A model generated the notes under the pieces. That model was not told the DNA's origin. It was given only the letters and a program-made list of their open reading frames with translations, and searched no databases. A DNA stretch of 13,964 nt, from the NCBI GenBank assembly GCA_004556545.1, contig SFGO01000079.1, positions 1-13,964 of the forward strand. The letters are read 5' to 3'. The stretch comes from Clostridiales bacterium (lineage in GTDB: Bacteria > Bacillota > Clostridia > Christensenellales > Aristaeellaceae). Shown here in pieces: positions 7,536 to 13,956 of this stretch (the first letter of the stretch is position 1; every line of letters starts with the position of its first letter). Position numbers and translations under genes: made by a program.

Positions 7536-7672
7536 TTGCACTATATAAGCCGATGCGCTGCCGTTTTTAACAAGCCTCCGACGGAGTTTGCAAAGACTTG
7601 CCAAAAGGAGAAAAACGCTTGCGGATGGAAAGAAAAAATGTGAGAAAGAAAAATCCACCTTTTGAATAAAAT
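7536..7672 (+). promoter_or_regulatory. Candidate regulator sites and promoter for the GH127 gene
   Basis: TTGC occurs on the plus strand at 7536, 7588, 7598 and 7619. The spacings (52, 10 and 21 nt) are near whole helical turns, as for AraC-family half-sites. About 45 nt after the last copy comes TAAAAT (7667-7672), a 5-of-6 match to a -10 box. There is no recognisable -35 box at the right distance, which is typical of an activator-dependent promoter. A TTGACA at 7705-7710 has no good -10 partner. This is inference from pattern only. Confidence 0.3.
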
Positions 7673-7792
7673 GTGGGGTGCCTGAAAAGCATTCCCCGGC
7701 GGCTTTGACAGGGAACGGAAGGAACCCTGCCATCGATACCGCCGATCCCCTCAGAAAGAATATCCGGGGAAACCCGGTGAGAAGGAGCAGCA

Positions 7793-9727
7793 ATGATGAA
7801 AAGCAACGAACAGGTTCAGGTCAGTCTCCGGAGTTCCTTCTGGAATCGTTTCCGGGAGGTTGTTTGCCAAGAGGGAATTCCCTATCAATGGAAGGCGCTG
7901 AATGACGAGCTGCCTACGGCCAGTCCCAGCCATTGCATGCAGAATTTCCGCATTGCGGGCGGAAAAGCCGCCGGAAAGTTCTACGGCTGTGTGTTTCAGG
8001 ACAGCGACGCGGCAAAATGGCTGGAGGGCGTCGCCTACAGCCTGACATGGAGGCCCGACGAGACGCTGGAAAGGCTGGCGGATCAGGCCATTGACGATAT
8101 TGTTTCGGCCCAGCGGCCCGACGGCTATTTGAATACTTACTATATCCTCAACGGTATGGAAAACCGCTGGACGAATCTGATGGACAACCACGAGCTCTAT
8201 TGCGCGGGGCATATGCTGGAGGCGGCGGTAGCCTATTATCAGGCCACGGGAAAGCGAAAGCTGCTGGATGCGATGATCCGCTACGTGGACTGCATTGATA
8301 GCGCCATCGGCCCTGAAGAGGGCAAGCGCCATGGATACCCGGGGCATCCGGAAATCGAACTGGCGCTGATGCGGCTGTATCAGCTGACCCAAGATCCGAA
8401 ACACCTGAAGCTGGCCAAGTATTTTGTGGATCAGCGAGGACAGGCTCCGCTGTATTTCGATGAAGAATGCCGCGCCATGAACCGCCGCTGCCACTGGCTG
8501 GACGGGCCGGTGGGCTATCAGTATTATCAGGCGGGAAAGCCGGTGCGGGAGCAGGAGGATGCGGAGGGGCATGCGGTTCGGGCCATGTACCTCTATTCCG
8601 GCATGGCGGATGTGGCCTTGGCCACCGGAGACGAAAGCCTGTCGGAGGCATGCAAACGGCTCTGGAACAGCGCGGTGCACCGCCGGATGTACATTACCGG
8701 CGGCATTGGCTCGACGGAGTACGGCGAAGCCTTTTCCTTTGATTATGATCTGCCCAACGACACCTGCTACTGTGAAACCTGCGCGTCCATTGCGTTGGTC
8801 TTCCTTGCCCGGAGAATGTTCCGGCTGGATCCCCGCAGCGAGTATGTCGATGTGATGGAACGAGCGCTGTATAACGGCATTATCAGCGGCATGCAGCTGG
8901 ACGGCAAGCGCTTTTTCTACACCAATCCGCTGGAGGTGCTGCCCCAGGCCTGCGCGCAGGATCCTCACAAGCGCCACATCAAGCCGGAACGGCAGGAGTG
9001 GTTTGACTGCGCCTGCTGTCCGCCGAACCTGATCCGGCTGCTGACTTCGCTGCAGGATTATCTGTACGCAGTGCAGGGAGAAACGCTGTATGTGCAGCTT
9101 TATGCAGGAGGACGTCTGGAAGCGCAGCTTCCGGGAGGAAAGCTCTGCTTTACCTGCCAGACGGAATATCCATGGAAAGAAAACGTCTGCTTCGTGTGCG
9201 ACGGCACGGAACCGGTTCAGGGGGATATGGCCCTGCGGATTCCCGCATGGTGCAGCGGGTACACCCTGAGCGTGAACGGAATCCCTGTAGAAGAGAAGCC
9301 GCGAATGGGATATGTTCATCTGCGCCGCGTCTGGAAAGCCGGAGACAAGGTGGAGCTGACGCTGGCCATGCCGGTCACGCTGTATCAGGCGCACTCCGCC
9401 GTGCGGGAAGATCAGGGCAAGCTGGCGGTAATGCGCGGGCCTGTGGTCTACTGTCTGGAGGAAAAAGATAACGGGAGCGCGCTGCATCGGCTTCGTCTCG
9501 GCGGAATCACCGGTCAGGATTTCCGCGCCGTTTGGACGGATGAGCTGGAGGGCGTGATTGCGCTGGAATCTCCCGGCCTGCGGGAGCTGACCGAAGCTTG
9601 CGGGGAAGAAGCCCTGTACGCGCCTGTGAGCGAGGCAAGCGAAAAGGCAGTGTCTCTGCGGTGGATTCCCTATTATGCATGGGGAAACCGGGGAACCGGC
9701 GAAATGTGCGTCTGGGTGCGGCGCTGA
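7793..9727 (+). CDS. GH127 beta-L-arabinofuranosidase (DUF1680 family)
   Basis: Family members hydrolyse terminal beta-L-arabinofuranosyl residues from plant glycans and hydroxyproline-linked arabino-oligosaccharides. The 644-residue length fits the family, and residues line up with Bifidobacterium HypBA1. The acid/base is Glu312 in GGIGSTEYGEAF. Zinc ligands are Glu328 and Cys330 in CYCETCAS, with Cys408 and Cys409 in DCACCPPN; Cys408 is the expected nucleophile. An (alpha/alpha)6 barrel should fill roughly 10-425, with beta-sandwich domains after it. There is no signal peptide, so the enzyme is cytoplasmic and needs imported oligosaccharides; no sugar transporter is in the window. Two adjacent ATGs (7793 and 7796) follow GAAGGAG; the second has the better 8-nt spacing. 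A divergent AraC-family regulator and a downstream terminator suggest a regulated single-gene transcript. Confidence 0.93.
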   Translation: MMKSNEQVQVSLRSSFWNRFREVVCQEGIPYQWKALNDELPTASPSHCMQNFRIAGGKAAGKFYGCVFQDSDAAKWLEGVAYSLTWRPDETLERLADQAIDDIVSAQRPDGYLNTYYILNGMENRWTNLMDNHELYCAGHMLEAAVAYYQATGKRKLLDAMIRYVDCIDSAIGPEEGKRHGYPGHPEIELALMRLYQLTQDPKHLKLAKYFVDQRGQAPLYFDEECRAMNRRCHWLDGPVGYQYYQAGKPVREQEDAEGHAVRAMYLYSGMADVALATGDESLSEACKRLWNSAVHRRMYITGGIGSTEYGEAFSFDYDLPNDTCYCETCASIALVFLARRMFRLDPRSEYVDVMERALYNGIISGMQLDGKRFFYTNPLEVLPQACAQDPHKRHIKPERQEWFDCACCPPNLIRLLTSLQDYLYAVQGETLYVQLYAGGRLEAQLPGGKLCFTCQTEYPWKENVCFVCDGTEPVQGDMALRIPAWCSGYTLSVNGIPVEEKPRMGYVHLRRVWKAGDKVELTLAMPVTLYQAHSAVREDQGKLAVMRGPVVYCLEEKDNGSALHRLRLGGITGQDFRAVWTDELEGVIALESPGLRELTEACGEEALYAPVSEASEKAVSLRWIPYYAWGNRGTGEMCVWVRR

Positions 9728-9876
9728 ACAGCACTCAGGCTCCCGACAAGGCAGGCTGAAGGGGCGCAGAGCCATCCCTGCGGGAATTCAATTCCTGTTT
9801 CCTATTGAGGGACAGCGATGAAGGGGCGGCCTGATTGAACGGGTAGCGCCGACTCAAGAAAAACCAATCATCATCC
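9728..9876. other. Long untranslated stretch after the GH127 gene
   Basis: About 150 nt separate the GH127 stop from its terminator. I find no open frame with a ribosome binding site; the only ATG checked on the plus strand, in GATGAAGGG, opens a frame of six codons. No known riboswitch or small RNA fold is recognisable. Confidence 0.4.
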
Positions 9877-9910
9877 AAATTCCGCTTTCGTGAGATGGCG
9901 GAATTTTTTT
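9877..9910 (+). terminator. Intrinsic terminator of the GH127 gene
   Basis: On the plus strand a 9-bp stem (AAATTCCGC 9877-9885 / GCGGAATTT 9898-9906) with a 12-nt loop runs straight into T (seven T from 9904 to 9910). On the minus strand no T-run follows the same stem, so it does not obviously serve the sirtuin gene. Confidence 0.85.
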
Positions 9911-9911
9911 A

Positions 9912-9950
9912 GGGGCATCGTTTCCAACGAAACGCCTCACGATGTCCCCC
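9912..9950. repeat. Imperfect long hairpin between GH127 and sirtuin genes
   Basis: The segments GGGG, CATC and GTTTC pair with GAAAC, GATG and CCCC around a CAAC loop. A seven-base bulge (9934-9940) and a one-base bulge interrupt the 3' side. It lies 35 nt past the sirtuin stop on the minus strand. There is no T-run on either side, so it may protect the sirtuin mRNA 3' end or may be incidental. Confidence 0.4.
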
Positions 9951-9985
9951 GCGTTCGTAAGCGCACCTCCTGCCATTGACTGAAA

Positions 9986-10768
9986 TCAACGCCCGGAATC
10001 AGCGGCCGCATCGTTCGGGGCCTGAACCGCCTCCCGAAGCACCTGCGTCAGGTCCTCCCGCACCACCAGTCCGGCGGAGCGGTCGTAATCGGTGGCGTCC
10101 CGGTTCAGCAGGGCCAGACGGCAGCGGGGACTGCGATAGCGAATCAGCCCGGCGGCAGGGTATACTACCAGCGACGTTCCCGCGACGATCAGCAGATCGC
10201 AGCGGGCAATGGCTTCCAGCGCTTCCTCCATGACAGCGTCGTCCAGCGGCTCGCCGTAAAGAACCACCTCCGGCTTCACGATGCCGCCGCAGGGGCCGTG
10301 AGCCGTTTCACATTGGCAGCGGGGCGCGCCCTCTCCCAAAAGCAGCGGCTCCAACGGATAGAAATGCCCGCATTTCATGCAGCGGTTCCGATGAACCGAG
10401 CCGTGAAGCTCCAGCACCTTTTGGCTGCCCGCCGCCTGATGCAGGCCGTCGATATTCTGGGTGATGATCGCCTTGCACTTGCCTCGGCGCTCCAGCTCCG
10501 CCAGCGCCAGATGGGCGGCGTTGGGCTTTGCCTCCGGATAGAGCATCACCCGGCGGTAAAAATCCCAGAATTCATCCGGGTGAGTGACAAAGTATTCATG
10601 AGAGAGCATTTCTTCATAGCTGCGGCCCCCGGGGGTGTTGTAAATGCCCTGATGGGCGCTGCGGAAATCCGGGATGCCGCTGGCGGTAGACACGCCCGCC
10701 CCGCCGAAAAATACGATATTCCGCGCCTCCGAGATCCATTGCCGGAGTGTTTCCGTTTCTTTGGTCAT
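9986..10768 (-). CDS. cobB: NAD-dependent protein deacylase, sirtuin (Sir2/CobB family)
   Basis: Sirtuins remove acyl groups from lysines using NAD, giving nicotinamide and O-acyl-ADP-ribose in the cytoplasm. The 260-residue protein shows GAGVSTASGIPDFRS (23-37), TQNIDGLH (103-110), catalytic His122 in ELHGS, and the NAD-binding AGTSL (196-200). The zinc module starts normally with Cys130-x2-Cys133. The second half is unusual: the common CxxCGG is replaced by CQCETAHGPCGG (151-162), so the position three before Cys160 is His157. Cys151, Cys153 or His157 would have to be the third ligand. The ATG is preceded by AAGGGG with about 9-nt spacing. The gene is divergent from sigG and no substrate gene is adjacent. 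Target proteins are unknown. Confidence 0.93.
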   Translation of the reverse strand: MTKETETLRQWISEARNIVFFGGAGVSTASGIPDFRSAHQGIYNTPGGRSYEEMLSHEYFVTHPDEFWDFYRRVMLYPEAKPNAAHLALAELERRGKCKAIITQNIDGLHQAAGSQKVLELHGSVHRNRCMKCGHFYPLEPLLLGEGAPRCQCETAHGPCGGIVKPEVVLYGEPLDDAVMEEALEAIARCDLLIVAGTSLVVYPAAGLIRYRSPRCRLALLNRDATDYDRSAGLVVREDLTQVLREAVQAPNDAAADSGR

Positions 10769-10828
10769 TACGTTTTTCCCCTTTCTGAAAAGAAGATTAA
10801 AAAGAAGCGTTAAGGCGCTTTTCTGACA

Positions 10829-10856
10829 GGTATATTTTTCGATTGCTCCCTCACAA
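10829..10856 (-). promoter_or_regulatory. Possible promoter of the sirtuin gene
   Basis: On the minus strand TTGTGA (10851-10856) and TATACC (10829-10834) are 16 nt apart, each a 4-of-6 match to consensus. The leader would be about 55 nt. The assignment is weak. Confidence 0.3.
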
Positions 10857-10908
10857 AAACCTGTTTTCTGTCGGTTTTTCCCTTTGATTGTCCTTTCGGC
10901 CCGACCCG

Positions 10909-10938
10909 GAATGAAAATCCTCCCTTTTGCCCATACTT
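10909..10938 (+). promoter_or_regulatory. SigF/SigG-type forespore promoter of sigG
   Basis: GAATG (10909-10913) fits the forespore -35 pattern GMATR exactly. After an 18-nt spacer, CATACTT (10932-10938) matches the -10 pattern CATNMTA at all but the last base. The expected start near 10945 lies just before the AGGGAGGA ribosome binding site (10956-10963). In Bacillus subtilis sigG is transcribed by SigF and then by its own product; the same arrangement is implied here. Confidence 0.7.
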
Positions 10939-10971
10939 CCTGTTGGAAGCCAGCAAGGGAGGAAAACCAAT

Positions 10972-11751
10972 ATGGCGATCAACAAGGTGGAAATCTGCGG
11001 TGTGGATACGTCTACCCTGCCCGTTTTGACCAACGAGCGCATGCGCGAGTTGTTTCCGCTGGTGCACAGCGGCGATCTCAACGCCCGGGAAGAGTTCATC
11101 CGGGGGAATCTGCGGCTGGTGCTGAGCATCATTCAGCGCTTCGGCAATCGGGGCGAAAACGTGGACGACCTGTTTCAGGTGGGCTGCATCGGCCTGATCA
11201 AGGCGCTGGACAATTTCGACACGACGCTGAACGTGCGGTTTTCCACCTATGCGGTGCCCATGATCATCGGGGAGATCCGCCGGTATCTGCGGGACAACAA
11301 CGCCATCCGGGTCAGCCGCAGCCTGCGGGATATTGCCTACAAGGCGCTGAAAGCCCGAGATCAGCTGTCCGAAAAGCTGGGCCGGGAGCCTAACGTGAAC
11401 GAGCTGGCCGAGGCTCTGCATCTGCCGCGGGAGGATGTGGTCTTCGCGCTGGAAGCCATTCAGGATCCCGTCAGCCTGTTCGAGCCGGTGTTCAACGACG
11501 GCGGCGACGCGCTGTATATTATGGATCAGATCACCGACGAGCGCAAGCCGGACAACGGCTGGCTGGACGAGATCGGCGTGCAGGACGCCATGAGCCGCCT
11601 GAACGACCGGGAGCGGCACATTCTGAAGCTGCGGTTCTATCAGGGCCGCACCCAGATGGAGGTGGCCGGGGAAATCGGCATTTCTCAGGCGCAGGTCAGC
11701 CGGCTGGAAAAAAACGCGCTGGTACACATGCGCAAGAATATGGGATTGTGA
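10972..11751 (+). CDS. sigG: RNA polymerase sporulation sigma factor SigG
   Basis: SigG directs late gene expression in the forespore after engulfment. The 259-residue protein closely follows the Bacillus protein from its N-terminus (NKVEICGVDTS) onward. It includes GNLRLVLSIIQRFGNRGENVDDLFQVGCIGL (region 2), FSTYAVPMIIGEIRRYLRDNN (core and -10 binding), IRVSRSLRDIAYKAL (region 3), QDPVSLFEPVFNDGGD, and a region 4 helix-turn-helix, TQMEVAGEIGISQAQVSRLE, that reads the -35 box. The start at ATG 10972 is set by AGGGAGGA about 9 nt upstream and by the conserved N-terminus; a longer in-frame extension to 10927 would cross the promoter. In many Clostridia sigG follows spoIIGA and sigE; here it stands alone between a sirtuin and an L,D-transpeptidase gene. 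It is strong evidence that the host forms endospores. Confidence 0.96.
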   Translation: MAINKVEICGVDTSTLPVLTNERMRELFPLVHSGDLNAREEFIRGNLRLVLSIIQRFGNRGENVDDLFQVGCIGLIKALDNFDTTLNVRFSTYAVPMIIGEIRRYLRDNNAIRVSRSLRDIAYKALKARDQLSEKLGREPNVNELAEALHLPREDVVFALEAIQDPVSLFEPVFNDGGDALYIMDQITDERKPDNGWLDEIGVQDAMSRLNDRERHILKLRFYQGRTQMEVAGEIGISQAQVSRLEKNALVHMRKNMGL

Positions 11752-11768
11752 CTTGGCGAACAAAAGCC

Positions 11769-11796
11769 AAGGGCCGTGCACAGCCGCACGGCCCTT
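11769..11796. terminator. Bidirectional terminator between sigG and the L,D-transpeptidase gene
   Basis: A perfect 11-bp stem (AAGGGCCGTGC / GCACGGCCCTT) with a six-base loop sits in the 50-nt gap between two convergent genes. The plus strand continues CCCGTTTATT and the minus strand GGCTTTTG, so it can serve both, with modest T-runs. Confidence 0.8.
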
Positions 11797-11801
11797 CCCG
11801 T

Positions 11802-13478
11802 TTATTCTCCGTCACTCAACACATCCGCATAGAGGGCTTCCAGCGTCTTCTTAGCGGCGATGCCGTCCGCCTTCAGGCCCTGATCCTTCTGGTAGGCCTT
11901 GACCGCGTCGGCGGTGCCGCTCCAGTATTCGCCGGTGACAGCGCCCGCATAGTAGCCCAGATCCTTCAGCTTGCGCTGGAGCCAGTATACGTCTTCGCCC
12001 TTGGAGCCCTTCTTCAGAGTGCGGAAGGGCTGGGGCGGCGTGCCGTCGCTGGTATAGGCAGGCGCGGCCGTAGGCTCCGGCGTGGTCTTGGGCAGCATGT
12101 AGTTCTTATCCAGTTCCGGCGGCAGCAGGGACTTGGTCAGTTCCTCGTCCAGCGGCAAATCCTCCGTGATATGCACGGTGGTGCCTTTTTTGATGTTATC
12201 GTACATCCACTTGGCGTCGCTGACCAGCATTCGGATGCAGCCGTGGGAGGCCCGGCGGCCCAGCTTGTTGTAGGACTTGATGTTCAGCTTCCGGGTATCC
12301 GGCTCGGAATAGGTCACGCTATGGAAGGCGATATTCTCGTTGATGCGCGTCCAGTACTGGGCGTGGCCGCCCCACTTGGAGAAATAGCACCAGCGGGCCC
12401 GGCGGCCATTGGTGACCCAATCGCCCAGATCGCTGTCCCAGCCCTTTACGCCGGTGGAGCAGATCATCTGCCGTTCCAGTACGGTATATTCATCGTTTTC
12501 ATCCAGCGAATAGACCTTGGTGACCTGATTGGTCACGTCCACTACCACATAATAGGGCGGCAGCGTGGGTTCGGGGCTGGGCCGGGGCGTAGCGTTCACG
12601 TCCACCACGTTGCTGGCGTTGAAGAGCTGATTCCATGTCTCTTCATCCATATCCGCGTCGATGGACAGGCCGTTATACTCCTGAAATTTCTTCACGGCGG
12701 CGATGGTCTGGTCCATATAGTAGCCGCTGATGGGGCCGTCGAAGAAGCCCAGCTCCTTCAGGCGGGTCTGAACCTTCTTCACGTTCTCGCTCTGGGTGCC
12801 CCGGGTCATGCGCTGGGCAAAGGGGACATTCTCCCGGCTGTCCTCGGTGCTTTCGCCGTCGCCCACAATAACCACGTCGTTAATATCGCCCGCGTCGGTC
12901 AGGGGATCGGGCGTAGGCGTAGGCGAAACGCCCTTGGCCAGCGCCGTTTCGCCGAAAAGGCGCTGCTGGGTATCCAGATCGGCGGTGCCGGTCGCGTCCA
13001 GGCCGTTCTGCTTCTGGAAGCTTTTCACCGCGCCTTCGGTCGCAGAACGGAATTTTCCCGTTGCTTTTGTATCCAGATAGCCCAGATCGATAAGCCTTTG
13101 CTGCAATCGGGTGACTTCGTCGCCGTCATCGCCGTTTTTCAGCACCCGGTACTGCGCTTCCTGAAGCACCTGCCAGGTTTCCTCATCCAGCTTGCCGGTC
13201 ACATCCAGCCCGTAATCCTTTTGCAGGCGTTTCAGGCAATTCCGGGTGCCTTCCAGAAAATTCCCGGAGATTTTTCCATCATAATAGCCCAGCTCCGACA
13301 GGCGCTGCTGGACATAGCTGACCAGCTCGCCGGATGCGCCGTATTCCAGCGGCTCAAAGGCCGGGACGGCGGTATCCGATTCGCTCAGGGCGGGGAGCAT
13401 CTGCCAGCCCAGCGTGACGATCAGGAGAAGGGCGCAGAGGCAAAGCAGGGGATAGGGGATACAGGCTTGTTTTTTCAT
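11802..13478 (-). CDS. Secreted L,D-transpeptidase (YkuD) with four peptidoglycan-binding modules
   Basis: L,D-transpeptidases form 3-3 cross-links in peptidoglycan or attach proteins to it, outside the membrane. This 558-residue protein starts with a hydrophobic anchor or signal (about 9-29). Three PG_binding_1 repeats follow (about 45-106, 113-176 and 226-287; each has a form of the G..V..QQRL..LGY motif). A Pro/Thr-rich linker leads to the YkuD catalytic domain (about 308-438), with His386 in AFHSVTYS and the signature SHGCIRM (411-417), where Cys414 is the nucleophile. After a second Pro-rich linker comes a fourth PG_binding_1 repeat (486-552). The ATG is preceded by AAGGAGG at 11-nt spacing. 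It converges on sigG; a role in the spore envelope is possible, but no sporulation promoter is seen upstream. Confidence 0.93.
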   Translation of the reverse strand: MKKQACIPYPLLCLCALLLIVTLGWQMLPALSESDTAVPAFEPLEYGASGELVSYVQQRLSELGYYDGKISGNFLEGTRNCLKRLQKDYGLDVTGKLDEETWQVLQEAQYRVLKNGDDGDEVTRLQQRLIDLGYLDTKATGKFRSATEGAVKSFQKQNGLDATGTADLDTQQRLFGETALAKGVSPTPTPDPLTDAGDINDVVIVGDGESTEDSRENVPFAQRMTRGTQSENVKKVQTRLKELGFFDGPISGYYMDQTIAAVKKFQEYNGLSIDADMDEETWNQLFNASNVVDVNATPRPSPEPTLPPYYVVVDVTNQVTKVYSLDENDEYTVLERQMICSTGVKGWDSDLGDWVTNGRRARWCYFSKWGGHAQYWTRINENIAFHSVTYSEPDTRKLNIKSYNKLGRRASHGCIRMLVSDAKWMYDNIKKGTTVHITEDLPLDEELTKSLLPPELDKNYMLPKTTPEPTAAPAYTSDGTPPQPFRTLKKGSKGEDVYWLQRKLKDLGYYAGAVTGEYWSGTADAVKAYQKDQGLKADGIAAKKTLEALYADVLSDGE

Positions 13479-13520
13479 GAAGAGGGGTGCCTCCTTCTTG
13501 TTCCGCAGAGCGAAACCTCT

Positions 13521-13682
13521 GCCGAGGAAATTCCTCTTTGATGGGGATTGATGCGCCGACTCCGGCGCGGGAGAAGGGCTTGCAGCCCTATGGGGCGCTC
13601 TATTGCTTCGGTTGGCGATCCGAAGGGGGTGCAGGGGGGCGAGCGGAAAGCCACCCTGCTTGCATCGATAGGTGACAACTTT
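13521..13682. repeat. Structured direct repeat, unit 1 (162 bp)
   Basis: The unit contains five inverted repeats in order: GAGGAA/TTCCTC (13524-13536), GCGCCG/CGGCGC (13553-13568), AGGGCT/AGCCCT (13575-13589), CTTCGG/CCGAAG (13606-13625) and a 10-bp pair with one mismatch (13631-13659). The 92 bases 13575-13666 match unit 2 with a single difference (C to T). Spacing to the next unit is 162 nt. Confidence 0.85.
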
Positions 13683-13843
13683 GCCGTAAGAAATTCCCCT
13701 TGGCGGGGCCTGACGCGCCGACTCCGGCGCGGGAAGAGGGCTTGCAGCCCTATGGGGCGTTCTATTGCTTCGGTTGGCGATCCGAAGGGGGTGCAGGGGG
13801 GCGAGCGGAAAGCCACCCTGCTTGCATCATGGGTAACAACTTT
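13683..13843. repeat. Structured direct repeat, unit 2 (161 bp)
   Basis: This unit has the same order of inverted repeats as unit 1. The GC-rich stem extends to 7 bp (CGCGCCG/CGGCGCG). The first small palindrome is degraded (AAGAAATTCCCCTT). The block 13737-13828 is the near-identical copy of 13575-13666. Confidence 0.85.
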
Positions 13844-13922
13844 GCCGAGGGAATTTCCCATTGATGGGGCCTGACGCGCCGACTCCGGCGCGAGGGCAGG
13901 GCTTGCAGCCCTATGGGGCGCT
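13844..13922. repeat. Structured direct repeat, unit 3, first half only
   Basis: The first half matches units 1 and 2, including the small palindrome (here GGGAA/TTCCC), the 7-bp CGCGCCG/CGGCGCG stem and the AGGGCT/AGCCCT stem. Similarity stops after GGGGCGCTC, where units 1 and 2 continue with TATTGCTTCGG. Confidence 0.8.
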
Positions 13923-13956
13923 CACACTTTTCTTTCGGTGGCGAAAGAAAAGTGTG
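13923..13956. repeat. Perfect 15-bp inverted repeat replacing the second half of unit 3
   Basis: CACACTTTTCTTTCG and CGAAAGAAAAGTGTG pair perfectly around GTGG. No T-run follows on either strand within the window (plus-strand tail CAAAAGAA), so it is not a standard intrinsic terminator. It is AT-richer than the units beside it. Confidence 0.8.

Noticed and set aside
7751..9775. A 674-codon open frame on the minus strand opposite the GH127 gene
   Set aside because: It is an antisense shadow in high-GC DNA. The plus-strand frame carries the full GH127 catalytic set and a good ribosome binding site.
10800..10822. Terminator-like AAGCG/CGCTT hairpin with a nearby T-run, as a possible attenuator in the sirtuin leader
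   Set aside because: The stem is only 5 bp with a six-base loop, too weak to support attenuation.
11748..13541. A 597-codon open frame on the plus strand opposite the L,D-transpeptidase gene
   Set aside because: It is an antisense shadow with repetitive His/Gly/Leu-rich sequence; the minus strand has the SHGCIRM active site.
13475..13861. Open frames across the right-end repeats that encode duplicated Arg/Pro-rich peptides
   Set aside because: The peptides only translate the DNA repeat on either strand; the conserved signal is the inverted-repeat structure.
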